Assembly (NCBI GenBank): GCA_900539525.1
Contig: UQCM01000007.1
Coordinates: forward strand, 8,140-72,139
Direction of reading: 5' to 3'
DNA: 64,000 nucleotides
From: an uncultured Blautia sp.
GTDB lineage: Bacteria > Bacillota > Clostridia > Lachnospirales > Lachnospiraceae
A program made the translations under genes and the position numbers. The notes under the pieces were generated by a model that was not told where the DNA came from, did not search any database, and saw only the letters and a list, made by a program, of their open reading frames with translations. Shown here in pieces: positions 1-8,026 of this stretch (position 1 is the first letter of the stretch; every line of letters starts with the position of its first letter).

Positions 1-315
1 TTCCTTCACCGTCAGCAGGTAGTCCTGTCCATAGGAAGCAGATACATCGATTGCCTTGAATACCACACTTGCGGCATTCTCTGTCCCTCCCTGCCGGACG
101 ACCAGAATTTCCCGTTTTTCACCCTCTGTGCCTTCCAGCTGAGTTTCATAAAATCCAAACAGTCCGTCCGGATACTCCTCAATGGAGGCCGCCAGGGTCT
201 CTTTCAGTTCCTGCTCATCAACCGCCGGCGCCGGTGCTGCATAGCTGACCATGGGAGCCAGTTCTGTTCCGAGCAGTGCTGCTATACTAAGCAGCGAGAT
301 CCATTTTTTTAACAT
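1..315 (-). CDS. Secreted protein, N-terminal part only (Calx-beta-like)
   Basis: The gene runs off the left edge of the window, so only the first 105 residues are seen. It starts at ATG 313-315 behind a strong AAAGGAGGG. The first 27 residues are a signal peptide (MLKKW, hydrophobic core, cleavage near SYA-AP). The segment that follows, with VVRQGG around residue 74 and a VVFKAIDVSASYGQDY run near the edge, resembles the start of a Calx-beta type beta-sandwich, where a GxDY motif is typical. It is therefore probably an exported or surface adhesion-like protein. The family call is an inference from a short fragment; the secretion call is firmer. Confidence 0.6.
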   Translation of the reverse strand, partial: MLKKWISLLSIAALLGTELAPMVSYAAPAPAVDEQELKETLAASIEEYPDGLFGFYETQLEGTEGEKREILVVRQGGTENAASVVFKAIDVSASYGQDYLLTVKE

Positions 316-419
316 ATTTTCCCTCCTTTGTTTTTTCTGTATCATATCGTTTCCGGATTCAGCCGGAAATGGTATGACATATTATGATACCGGGCGCAAA
401 GGTCTTTGATCCCAGTTTC

Positions 420-443
420 ATATGTTATATAATTATAACATAT
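420..443. promoter_or_regulatory. Perfect 10-bp inverted repeat over a -10 box
   Basis: Arms ATATGTTATA and TATAACATAT are separated by TAAT. On the minus strand the repeat contains TATAAT (432-437), the best -10 candidate for the partial secreted gene that starts at 315. A symmetric site over a -10 is what a repressor operator looks like, but no regulator is identifiable. A second hairpin, TTTCCGG...CCGGAAA near 351-371, lies in the leader. Confidence 0.4.
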
Positions 444-499
444 TCGACGTTTTTTTGCATTTTTTTTACAACTGTAAAATAACCGTTTACAACAAAAGT

Positions 500-545
500 G
501 TAACTGTTCAGAGTCATGCAGATTTATAAATATTTGCCTTGGGGT
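500..545 (+). repeat. Dispersed GTAACTGTTCAGAGTC repeat, partial copy A
   Basis: The right-end arm of the dispersed repeat family (GTAACTGTTCAGAGTC, then ATGCAGATTTATAAATATTT and GCCTTGGGG) begins at 500 and fades out about 12 bases before the stop codon of the secreted glycosidase gene. The other arm is missing, so this is a truncated copy. The rest of the 316-555 gap holds only the promoter and leader of the partial gene at the left edge. Confidence 0.75.
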
Positions 546-555
546 GTCCTGTCTT

Positions 556-1974
556 CTACTCTGTAAAAAGCAAAAAGTCTCCGCACGGCCGTTCTGTTCC
601 ATCTGTCGGACTGTTCAGCACATAACCGTTGTAGACCATGGTTGCCGAGCCTCCTCCGTCCAGATTGTATGCATAGCTGCATCCGTAGCGGCCAAAGACC
701 GACCTCATCTGGGACAGTGTAAGTCCTGGAGCATTGGCCGTCAGCAGGACATATTCTCCGGGCCGCACCATACCCACCGCACTTCTGGGGTATCTTCCCG
801 TCATATCCGGACTGGAATAGACCTGGGGGTATCCCTGTTCCTTCAGGGAAGCAGGCTGCCCGTTCTTTAAGAGGATCGGACCGAAGTTAAAGGTATCACG
901 CACACCGCCCTTTTTCAACTGAGCTGCTGAAAGTCCCTGGGGCGGACTGAACATCGTACCATCCTGTGCGATCGCCATCAGAGAATAACTGGTTCCAAGC
1001 GCCTTATTGTAGATCTTTCCGTCCTTTAGCATGACCGCATCAAAGCCGGGCTTTCCTGTCTCATAGGAGAATGCACTCCCGTTGATCCCGATGACCGCAT
1101 GATGATCTGCAGCCGCACCGGAGGTTGTCTGTCTCGTACCCCCGTAAGTCCCGTAGGAAAGCGCCGCCTTCATCTGACTGACGCTATTCACCCTCACATG
1201 AGCCGTCCAGTAACAGGTGCCAAGATCAGAGGATTTCTGAATACGCACCTTCAAAGTAGCGCTGTTATACTCCATGACCGTCGCCGCACTCATGGTTTTT
1301 GCGTTCATGCGCTCCTTTGTATTCAGGACACCTTTAGAATCGGCATAATAATACCATCCGCCGCTTTTGATCCACCTGCTGCTCCTCATAACCCCTTTTG
1401 CGGTAAAATAATAGCTCTTTTCATTGATAGTCTGCATCCTGGTAAGACGCACGCCATTGGCATCCAGATAGTAACGTTTCCCCTTATAAGTGATCCAGCC
1501 TGTCTTTTTTATGCCTTTTGCCGTGTAATAGTACCAGTTTCCTCCGATCTTCTGCCAGCCGCCTTTGAAGTTTTTGATCCATCTGCCGTCTTCCCCGACG
1601 AACCGATCCCCCACCCAGCAGTTTCTGACCCGGATACCTTTGGAATTCACATAGTATTTGTTGCTGATCCACTGCTTTTTCGCCATCCGCCCGTCTGATT
1701 TGAAAAAGTAGTCGTTATTACTGATCCTTTTCCATTTGCTTCTCAGCATTCTTCCTGTTTTCAGATGAAAATAATACTTATCCTTTCCGATTTTCTGAAG
1801 GCCGAGACATTTCTGCCCTTCTCTGTAATAATACCGGGCATTTCCCTCTGTGACCCAGCCGTCATGTACCGGTGCCGCCTGCCCCTGAAGCACAGGGCAG
1901 ACAGCAGCCAGCATCAGAAGACAGAGAGTGATCAGAACCGCTCTCTGCCGTTTTTGTACCATCTTGCTTATCAT
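556..1974 (-). CDS. Secreted cell-wall-binding phosphodiester glycosidase
   Basis: 472 residues. A signal peptide covers about residues 1-34 (KRQR then a hydrophobic run ending GQA). Residues about 38-230 are some eight aromatic repeats of the choline/glucan-binding type (G-W-x-YY...G motifs), expected to hold the protein on the cell wall. Residues about 240-470 are a NAGPA (phosphodiester glycosidase) domain: GINGSAF, FNFGPILLKNG and the signature NLDGGGSATMVYNG. This family removes N-acetylglucosamine or related sugars from phosphodiesters; the bacterial substrate is unknown. The start overlaps the stop of the upstream small membrane gene by four bases (ATGA) and has AAAGGGGAG upstream, so the two are probably cotranscribed. 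A truncated dispersed repeat follows the stop codon. Confidence 0.8.
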   Translation of the reverse strand: MISKMVQKRQRAVLITLCLLMLAAVCPVLQGQAAPVHDGWVTEGNARYYYREGQKCLGLQKIGKDKYYFHLKTGRMLRSKWKRISNNDYFFKSDGRMAKKQWISNKYYVNSKGIRVRNCWVGDRFVGEDGRWIKNFKGGWQKIGGNWYYYTAKGIKKTGWITYKGKRYYLDANGVRLTRMQTINEKSYYFTAKGVMRSSRWIKSGGWYYYADSKGVLNTKERMNAKTMSAATVMEYNSATLKVRIQKSSDLGTCYWTAHVRVNSVSQMKAALSYGTYGGTRQTTSGAAADHHAVIGINGSAFSYETGKPGFDAVMLKDGKIYNKALGTSYSLMAIAQDGTMFSPPQGLSAAQLKKGGVRDTFNFGPILLKNGQPASLKEQGYPQVYSSPDMTGRYPRSAVGMVRPGEYVLLTANAPGLTLSQMRSVFGRYGCSYAYNLDGGGSATMVYNGYVLNSPTDGTERPCGDFLLFTE

Positions 1975-2345
1975 GGTTCTCCCCTTTCGTGTTCTTTTGC
2001 CTGTCTCTCCTGCTGCCCTATTCTAACAGACTTCCTGATATCCTGCAAGTCCGTACTGCGCCCGAGAGCTTCCACGACCTTTTCTGTACGGTATCCAAAG
2101 ACCGGCCTGTTTTCTCTGTGCATCCACAAGAATCCTCCCAGGATCGCTGCAGACAGCAGCATCCGCAGTCCAAAGGTTCCTGACAGCACAGGTCTGTCAT
2201 CCTCCACTGCCTCCTGCTCATCTATATAGCCGAAACGGCAGCCACAGTTCCTGGCACAGCCCATGATGTCCTGTTCGTTCTGTCTTGCTGTTTCTCTCAG
2301 TTTTTCTGCCAGTTCACTCCTGCCTTCGATTGAATCATCCTGCAT
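1971..2345 (-). CDS. Small single-pass membrane protein, unknown function
   Basis: 124 residues from ATG 2343-2345. A longer frame exists upstream but would run through the his terminator, so the later start is chosen; AAAGGG sits about 10 bases before it. The N-terminal half is charged (MQDDSIEGRSELAEK) with a Cys pair-like CARNCGC at about residues 30-36, followed by one membrane segment (about residues 56-75, GLRMLLSAAILGGFLW) and a basic C-terminal tail rich in Arg, Glu and Gln. I do not recognise a family. It overlaps the next gene (secreted glycosidase) by ATGA, which suggests translational coupling. Confidence 0.6.
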   Translation of the reverse strand: MQDDSIEGRSELAEKLRETARQNEQDIMGCARNCGCRFGYIDEQEAVEDDRPVLSGTFGLRMLLSAAILGGFLWMHRENRPVFGYRTEKVVEALGRSTDLQDIRKSVRIGQQERQAKEHERGEP

Positions 2346-2403
2346 CGGCTCATCCGCCCTTTCCCGCAAATCCAAAGGTTTCTTTAACCATATGCCGGTG
2401 TTC

Positions 2404-2431
2404 AAAAAAAAGAACCGGATCATACCGGTTC
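2404..2431 (-). terminator. Rho-independent terminator of the his operon
   Basis: Read on the minus strand, a GAACCGG/CCGGTTC hairpin (2412-2431) follows the hisIE stop by nine bases and is followed by an eight-base T tract (2404-2411). Confidence 0.85.
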
Positions 2432-2439
2432 CTTTCTTC

Positions 2440-3729
2440 TTATCTCTGTGCCAGTTCTTTTGTGATATCCTCCCAGGTGACACCTTTTTCTGCCATCAGA
2501 ACCATCACATGGTAAAGGAAATCGGAGATCTCATACTTGATTTCCTCCGGGTTCGGATTCTTGGCGGCAATAACGATCTCCGTGGCCTCTTCTCCCACCT
2601 TCTTTAAGATCTTGTCAATTCCTTTATCGAACAGGTAATTTGTATAAGAGCCCTCCTTCGGATGCTCCTTTCTGTCCATGATCACTGCATAAACATTTTC
2701 AAATACCTTCATCGGATTGGTCTCATCAAAATCCTTCTTAACCAGTTCCCGGTAAAAACAGCTTCTGTTCCCTGTATGGCATGCGGCTCCTACCTGAAGC
2801 ACCTTCGCCAGGATCGTGTCATTGTCACAGTCAATCGAAAGCTGCCGCACATACTGGAAATGTCCGGAGGTCATTCCTTTCACCCACAGTTCATTTCTGC
2901 TGCGGCTCCAGTAGGTCATTTTTCCTGTCTTCACCGTTGTTTCGAACGCTTCCCGGTTCATATAAGCCATCATCAATACTTCCATGGTCTTGTAATCCTG
3001 CACAATGACCGGAATCAGATTGTTTTCATTTTTCTTGAGCTCCGACCACTGCATGCTGCTTTCGAAGGTATTTACCGGTATCTCTCTTTCCTTTGCCCTG
3101 AGTTTCAGTTCCATCAGATCCGCATTCATTTCTGTTATTGCCCTGGCGCAGACACCGGAAACGTTCTCCATTCCCAGAAGATTTAAGACGCCATCCACAT
3201 CCGGCCGCATAACAACAGGCATCACCGGTACATTCACCGCCTTACACGCCTCACTTACATGTACCTCATCGGCCAGGAGCAGGACTTCACCGGCATATTC
3301 TTCGATCAATGCCCTGTTTGTTCTCAGTTCTGAGAGATTATCGGCACATACCGCAAGCTTTTCTTTTCCGAAACGCCTGGATACCTCCTCTAAGAGCTCC
3401 ACGTTATCTTTTTTTGAAAAATTCAGGAATGCCTTTCTGCAGCCGGCATAGATCAGCTTCTTCACATCCTCCAGGCGCCTGACATTTCCGCCGCCCGCCA
3501 TGGGGATATCGATCTTTCTGGACATCTCTTTGATCAGCAGCAGGGATTCCTCGTGGGAAGCATCATCATCTGACAGATCAAAGATGATCAGCTCATCCGC
3601 CCCGTTATTGCTGTAATACTGTGCCAGCTTCAGCACATCGCCGCCCTCAAACAAGGTATAGTTTGAAAATCCTTTTACAGCTTTTCCGTTTTTTATAAAA
3701 ATATATGGTGCCAGTTTCTTTGTACTCAT
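2440..3729 (-). CDS. hisIE: HisF/HisA-like domain fused to HisI-HisE
   Basis: 429 residues in three parts. Residues 1-220 form a TIM barrel resembling HisF/HisA (IDIPMAGGGNVRRLEDV, DELIIFDLSDDDAS). Residues about 225-330 are phosphoribosyl-AMP cyclohydrolase (HisI: VQDYKTMEVLMMAYMN, TYWSRSR, zinc/active motif HTGNRSCFYR). Residues about 340-429 are phosphoribosyl-ATP pyrophosphatase (HisE: KVGEEATEIVIAAKN). HisI and HisE perform steps 2 and 3 of histidine synthesis. In the barrel the catalytic Asp of HisF (motif CLDVKDG) is replaced: the aligned stretch reads YIFIKNG, so the domain is probably not a working cyclase. No hisH, hisA, hisF or hisC is in the window. It is the last gene of the operon, four bases after hisB, with AAAGGGACC as RBS. 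Confidence 0.88.
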   Translation of the reverse strand: MSTKKLAPYIFIKNGKAVKGFSNYTLFEGGDVLKLAQYYSNNGADELIIFDLSDDDASHEESLLLIKEMSRKIDIPMAGGGNVRRLEDVKKLIYAGCRKAFLNFSKKDNVELLEEVSRRFGKEKLAVCADNLSELRTNRALIEEYAGEVLLLADEVHVSEACKAVNVPVMPVVMRPDVDGVLNLLGMENVSGVCARAITEMNADLMELKLRAKEREIPVNTFESSMQWSELKKNENNLIPVIVQDYKTMEVLMMAYMNREAFETTVKTGKMTYWSRSRNELWVKGMTSGHFQYVRQLSIDCDNDTILAKVLQVGAACHTGNRSCFYRELVKKDFDETNPMKVFENVYAVIMDRKEHPKEGSYTNYLFDKGIDKILKKVGEEATEIVIAAKNPNPEEIKYEISDFLYHVMVLMAEKGVTWEDITKELAQR

Positions 3730-3732
3730 GAT

Positions 3733-4323
3733 TTATAAGGTCCCTTTCGTCGATAGTACACCTGTGATGCGCTCATCATACATGGTGGCGGCATCCAGGG
3801 CTTTTGCAAATGCTTTAAATGAACACTCGGCAAGATGATGATTGTTAAAGCCTGAAATCTTCTTCAGGTGCAGATTCATGGCTGCGGAATAGGAGACAGC
3901 GTAGAAAAAGTCATGAATCATCTCTGTGTCCAGCGCACCTATCCTCTCTACCGTATACTCACAGTCAAAGGAAAGATACGGCCTTCCTGACAGATCCACC
4001 GCACACAGGATCAGTGCCTCATCCATCGGCAGAATACTGCTGCCGTAGCGCCTTATCCCCGCCTTGTCCCCGACAGCTTTTCTGATCGCCTCTCCCAGTA
4101 CGATGCCTGTATCCTCTATCGTATGATGGGAATCGATCTGCGTATCCCCCTGGATCTCTGCCTCCAGGTCAAACAGGCCATGTCTGGCAAAGCCCTCCAG
4201 CATATGATCAAAAAACGGGATGCCCGAATGGATGTTTCCCTTTCCCGTTCCATCCAGATTCAGCGTCAGCTTTATGCTGGTCTCCTTTGTGATCCTCTCG
4301 ACGGTTGCTATGCGTTCTGCCAT
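3733..4323 (-). CDS. hisB: Imidazoleglycerol-phosphate dehydratase
   Basis: 196 residues from ATG 4321-4323 (MAERIATVERITKET); an earlier in-frame Met lies inside hisD and is rejected. HisB dehydrates imidazoleglycerol phosphate in histidine synthesis. The metal-binding motifs are intact: IPFFDHML, DSHHTIED (residues about 66-73) and the second FNNHHLAE near 163-170. Length is usual for the single-domain bacterial enzyme without the phosphatase fusion. It is separated from hisD by one base. Confidence 0.95.
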   Translation of the reverse strand: MAERIATVERITKETSIKLTLNLDGTGKGNIHSGIPFFDHMLEGFARHGLFDLEAEIQGDTQIDSHHTIEDTGIVLGEAIRKAVGDKAGIRRYGSSILPMDEALILCAVDLSGRPYLSFDCEYTVERIGALDTEMIHDFFYAVSYSAAMNLHLKKISGFNNHHLAECSFKAFAKALDAATMYDERITGVLSTKGTL

Positions 4324-4324
4324 A

Positions 4325-5623
4325 CTACACCTCTTTCTCAAAGCGCACACGGATCGAATTGGCATGCGCCGTCAGCTGCTCGGCTTCGGCAAACTGAATG
4401 ATATCCTCATGTACCGGTTCCAGCGCTTCCCTGGAATAGTAAACGATACTGGATTTCTTGATGAAATCATCTACCGACAGCGGGGAGAAGAATTTCGCTG
4501 TTCCATTTGTAGGCAGCACGTGGTTCGGTCCTGCAAAATAATCCCCCAGCGGCTCACTGCTGTATTCGCCGATAAAAATGGCTCCGGCATTTCGGATCTT
4601 TGTCATTACGTGAAACGGATCCTTTGTGACGATCTCCAGATGCTCAGAGGCGATCTCGTTGGCCGCATCAATGGCATCCTCCATGCTGTCCGCCAGCAGG
4701 ATGTATCCGTAATTCTCCAGAGATCTGCTGATGATCTCCCTTCTGGAGAGTACCTTCAGAAATCCTTCAATTTCAGCAGAAACCTCCTTTGCCAGCTCCT
4801 CGCTGGTGGTGATCAAAATCGCGCTGGCCATCTCATCATGCTCTGCCTGGGACATCAGATCCGCCGCCACAAAGCGCGGATTCGCACTCTCGTCGGCCAG
4901 TACCAGGATCTCACTGGGGCCTGCGATGGAATCAATGCTCACATGGCCATAAACCGCTTTCTTCGCCAGTGCCACGTAGATATTTCCCGGACCCACGATC
5001 TTATCAACCTTCGGAATACTCTCTGTTCCAAAAGCAAGAGCCGCGATCGCCTGTGCACCTCCCACCTTGTACACCTCATCAGCCCCGGCCTCATTTGCGG
5101 CCACCAGCGTGGTGGGGTTCACCTTTCCGTCGCGTCCGCAGGGGGTCGTCATCACGATCTTATCGACACCGGCCACCTTTGCCGGTACGATGTTCATCAG
5201 TACGGAAGACGGATAGACCGCCTTTCCGCCCGGCACATAGACACCCACCCGCGACAGCGGCATCACTTTTTGTCCCAGCATCGTGCCGTTTGGCTGACTG
5301 TCAAACCAGCTGTAGTGTCTCTGCTTTTCATGATAGCTTCTGATATTTACCAGCGCCTTCCGGATGACCTCAATAAGCTCAGGATCCACCTGTGCATAAG
5401 CCTCCTTTAACTCTTCCTCAGACACACGGATATTCTCAGCCGTGATCTTCGCGCCGTCAAAGCGCTCTGTGAATGAGAAGACTGCCGTATCACCGCCCTT
5501 TCGGACAGCTTCAACGATTTCTGCCACTCTTCCTTCATATTCACCGTAGCTGCCGGGACTTCTCTTTAAAAGATCCCTCAGCAGATTTTGTTTCGTTTCT
5601 TCCGTTAATCTAATCGTGCGCAT
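4325..5623 (-). CDS. hisD: Histidinol dehydrogenase
   Basis: 432 residues, the family's usual length. It oxidises L-histidinol to histidine in two NAD-dependent steps. Visible family motifs are PGGKAVYPSSVLMN, VGPGNIYVALAKK and the zinc/active-site stretches SQAEHDEMASAILIT and ASEHLEI. Start ATG 5621-5623 has GGAGAGG just upstream. It lies between hisG (10-base gap) and hisB. Confidence 0.96.
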   Translation of the reverse strand: MRTIRLTEETKQNLLRDLLKRSPGSYGEYEGRVAEIVEAVRKGGDTAVFSFTERFDGAKITAENIRVSEEELKEAYAQVDPELIEVIRKALVNIRSYHEKQRHYSWFDSQPNGTMLGQKVMPLSRVGVYVPGGKAVYPSSVLMNIVPAKVAGVDKIVMTTPCGRDGKVNPTTLVAANEAGADEVYKVGGAQAIAALAFGTESIPKVDKIVGPGNIYVALAKKAVYGHVSIDSIAGPSEILVLADESANPRFVAADLMSQAEHDEMASAILITTSEELAKEVSAEIEGFLKVLSRREIISRSLENYGYILLADSMEDAIDAANEIASEHLEIVTKDPFHVMTKIRNAGAIFIGEYSSEPLGDYFAGPNHVLPTNGTAKFFSPLSVDDFIKKSSIVYYSREALEPVHEDIIQFAEAEQLTAHANSIRVRFEKEV

Positions 5624-5633
5624 AGCCTCTCCT

Positions 5634-6269
5634 TTACAAAACCGCCTTTAAATCAGTCAGAATTTTCGTGATCCTTTCATTTTCCATCCGCATGCTCACC
5701 GGATTGACCACTACCCGGGCGGAAAGGGGACAAACCTCCTCCAGAACCTCCAGGCCATTTTCCCTAAGCGTCGTTCCTGTCTCCACAATATCTACGATCA
5801 CCTCGGCCAGTCCGACGATCGGTGCCAGCTCGATGGAACCATTCAGCTTGATGATCTCCGGTGTCTGGTGTTTCTTGTTATAAAAATAATCCTTCGCGAT
5901 CTTCGGGTATTTTGTTGCAACACGGATCTGCTGCTGATGCTCTAACAGCTCTTTCGCGGATGCCGGTCCGCATACACACATGCGGCACCTGCCAAACCCC
6001 AAGTCCAGCACTTCATAAAGCTTCCTCTGCTCCTCCATCACGGTATCCTCACCCACGATACCGATATCCGCTGCCCCATATTCCACATAGGTAGGAACAT
6101 CCGGTCCTTTTGCAAGGAAAAATTTCAGCTTCAGCTCCTCATTGACAAAAATCAGTTTTCTGGAATCCTTATCCTTCATTTCCTCACAGGTAATCCCAAT
6201 CTTTTCAAAGAGGGAGAGAGTGGTCTTTGCCAGTCTTCCCTTGCCCAGTGCAAATGTCAAATATCTCAT
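5634..6269 (-). CDS. hisG: ATP phosphoribosyltransferase, short form
   Basis: 211 residues: the short HisG type, which lacks the C-terminal regulatory domain and needs HisZ for activity. It condenses ATP with PRPP, the first committed step of histidine synthesis. Motifs: ALGKGRL at the N terminus, YGAADIGIVGEDTV, and the PRPP loop DIVETGTTLRENGL (about residues 160-173). The start is preceded by GGGAGGAT and lies 15 bases after hisZ, consistent with HisG-HisZ complex formation. Confidence 0.96.
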   Translation of the reverse strand: MRYLTFALGKGRLAKTTLSLFEKIGITCEEMKDKDSRKLIFVNEELKLKFFLAKGPDVPTYVEYGAADIGIVGEDTVMEEQRKLYEVLDLGFGRCRMCVCGPASAKELLEHQQQIRVATKYPKIAKDYFYNKKHQTPEIIKLNGSIELAPIVGLAEVIVDIVETGTTLRENGLEVLEEVCPLSARVVVNPVSMRMENERITKILTDLKAVL

Positions 6270-6284
6270 ATGAATCCTCCCTGC

Positions 6285-7400
6285 CTACTCCCGTTCCGGG
6301 ACAAGTGCCACATACTGTCCTTCCTGTCTCATTTCCCTCGCCCTGCGTATCACATCTGCTCTCTCCCCGGGACGGTAACGCAGGACAACCGGTATCTTCT
6401 CTGCGGGAACAGAAATTTTCTGACGCTCCAGTGCATTTAACAGCTGATTCACCTCGACTGCAAATCCGATGGATGGTGCCTCTTTTCCAAAATGCCCCAG
6501 CAGACGGTCATAACGTCCTCCCTTAACGACCGCATCTCCTGTTCCAAACGTATAAGCACGGAAAATGACTCCTGTATAATACATGTATTTACTGAGCATC
6601 CCGAGATCAAAGGAAACATATCGCTCGATTCCGTAAACAGACAGGATCTCATACATCTCCTCCAGCCTCTTAAGAGCGTCCAGTGCCTTTTTGTTCTCTG
6701 TCATCTCCCCGGCCTGATGCAGTACCTCCACACCGCCATACAGCTTCGGCAGTTTCACAAACAGTTCCTTTAAATCCCCGCGGATATTCTGCTCACTTAA
6801 AAGCTCCTCCACGCCGAAGTTGTTCTTGTTGGAGATCAGCCGCTTCAGCTCATCCTCCAGCTCACCTTCGATCCCGGCCTCCTCTGACAGTGCCTCAAAA
6901 AAATCCACCTGACCGATGCTCACCTGAAATTCCTTCAGGCCGGCCTTCAGCAGACAGTCAGCCACCATGGCGATCATTTCCGCATCGGAATCCACAGAAT
7001 TGTCACCGATCAGCTCGGCTCCCAGCTGCGTCGTTTCTTTCAGGCGCCCCTGATAGCTGGAATTATTGATAAACGTATTTCCTACATAACAAAGACGGAT
7101 GGGATCCGTCTCTTCGCTGAAATATCCTGCTGCCGCCCTCGCGATCGATGGTGTGATATCCGGCCGCATCACCAGCGTATTTCCTTCTTTATCAAAAAAT
7201 TTATATAAATCTCTGGATGGAGTGGTACCCACCTCTTTACTGAACACCTCAAAAAACTCAAAGGTTGGTGTCTCGATATCACGGTAGCCGTACCCCTTCA
7301 TGATCTCATGAAGCTGATTCTGCAGGGTCAGCTTTCTTTCACATTCCTCATTATAAATATCTCTTACACCTTCCGGTGTATGCAACAGCTTCTGGTCCAT
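6285..7400 (-). CDS. hisZ: ATP phosphoribosyltransferase regulatory subunit
   Basis: 371 residues. HisZ is a catalytically dead histidyl-tRNA synthetase paralogue that binds histidine and activates short HisG. Seen here: the class-II-like core HTPEGVRDI, PTFEFFEVF, DITPSIARAAA, and late YDRLLGHFGKEAPSIGFAVEVNQLLNAL (shown in two parts: YDRLLGHFGKEAPSIGF, AVEVNQLL). It lacks the C-terminal anticodon-binding domain of true HisRS, and hisG lies immediately downstream, which settles the call. It is the first gene of the his operon, with GGAGAACACA before ATG 7398-7400. Confidence 0.93.
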   Translation of the reverse strand: MDQKLLHTPEGVRDIYNEECERKLTLQNQLHEIMKGYGYRDIETPTFEFFEVFSKEVGTTPSRDLYKFFDKEGNTLVMRPDITPSIARAAAGYFSEETDPIRLCYVGNTFINNSSYQGRLKETTQLGAELIGDNSVDSDAEMIAMVADCLLKAGLKEFQVSIGQVDFFEALSEEAGIEGELEDELKRLISNKNNFGVEELLSEQNIRGDLKELFVKLPKLYGGVEVLHQAGEMTENKKALDALKRLEEMYEILSVYGIERYVSFDLGMLSKYMYYTGVIFRAYTFGTGDAVVKGGRYDRLLGHFGKEAPSIGFAVEVNQLLNALERQKISVPAEKIPVVLRYRPGERADVIRRAREMRQEGQYVALVPERE

Positions 7401-7467
7401 TGTGTTCTCCTCTCTACTTTAACACTTCACAGTGCTATTTCGCTACCATAATAAATTTGCCTTAACA

Positions 7468-7496
7468 ATTATAAGCGAAGGTCTGTAAAATGTCAA
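7468..7496 (-). promoter_or_regulatory. Consensus sigma-A promoter of the his operon
   Basis: On the minus strand TTGACA (7491-7496) and TATAAT (7468-7473) are spaced by exactly 17 bases, 68 bases before the hisZ start. The -35 box overlaps the stop codon of recU. The leader is too short for a T-box, and no attenuator was seen. Confidence 0.85.
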
Positions 7497-8026
7497 TCCC
7501 TCCTGTCTAAATCCTTCTGTAGTGCCTCCAGATACGGCACCAGAATTCCTCCGGACGGACGCAAAAGAAATGTCTGATCCAGTTCTTCATACCGGAAGCT
7601 CTTCCTGCCCCCCTGCCTTGCCCGGTCCCAGAATTTCCGCATATCTGCATAGGGCAGATAGAACAGTTCATTTCTGGCAGTATAGAAAAGGATCATAAAC
7701 GAGATCCCTCCCTGTTCCTCAAACTTCTCCATAAAGGACACCTGATGCTCATGGATATTCTGCAGGGCAAAGGTATCCGCCGCAGATTCTTTCGCATCAA
7801 AGCAGACGGGAATTCCCTGAACGGCGCCGATATAATCCACCGTACTCTTCTGATCAAAATAAGCCAGCGTAATATGTCTGTGCTCCTTATCGATCCGGAC
7901 AGGTGTGATCGGTGTGGGAATCTTCTGGATCAGAGCCAGGCCCTTCTCCAGATACTGCTCATTCGACCGGTTGATCAGATCCTCAAGAGTGGAGCCGCGA
8001 AGCCCCCTGGAGTTCCAGGTCGCCAT
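7493..8026 (-). CDS. recU: Holliday junction resolvase RecU
   Basis: 177 residues. RecU is the Firmicute resolvase that cuts four-way junctions in recombination repair. The family's landmarks are all present: WNSRGLRGSTLEDLINRSN at the N terminus, the GLALIQKIPTPITPV stretch, STVDYIGAVQGIPVCFDAKES containing the nuclease D...E/D-x-K core, and HEHQVSFMEKFEEQGGISF. The start overlaps the end of the pseudouridine synthase by 44 bases; I keep it because the conserved N terminus begins exactly there. Confidence 0.9.
   Translation of the reverse strand: MATWNSRGLRGSTLEDLINRSNEQYLEKGLALIQKIPTPITPVRIDKEHRHITLAYFDQKSTVDYIGAVQGIPVCFDAKESAADTFALQNIHEHQVSFMEKFEEQGGISFMILFYTARNELFYLPYADMRKFWDRARQGGRKSFRYEELDQTFLLRPSGGILVPYLEALQKDLDRRD

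Noticed and set aside
342..602. 86-residue minus-strand frame
   Set aside because: It reads from the repeat copy A into the promoter region and overlaps the glycosidase gene end; no RBS or family.
4220..5410. 396-residue plus-strand frame across hisD
   Set aside because: It is the antisense shadow of hisD, which has intact motifs and operon context.
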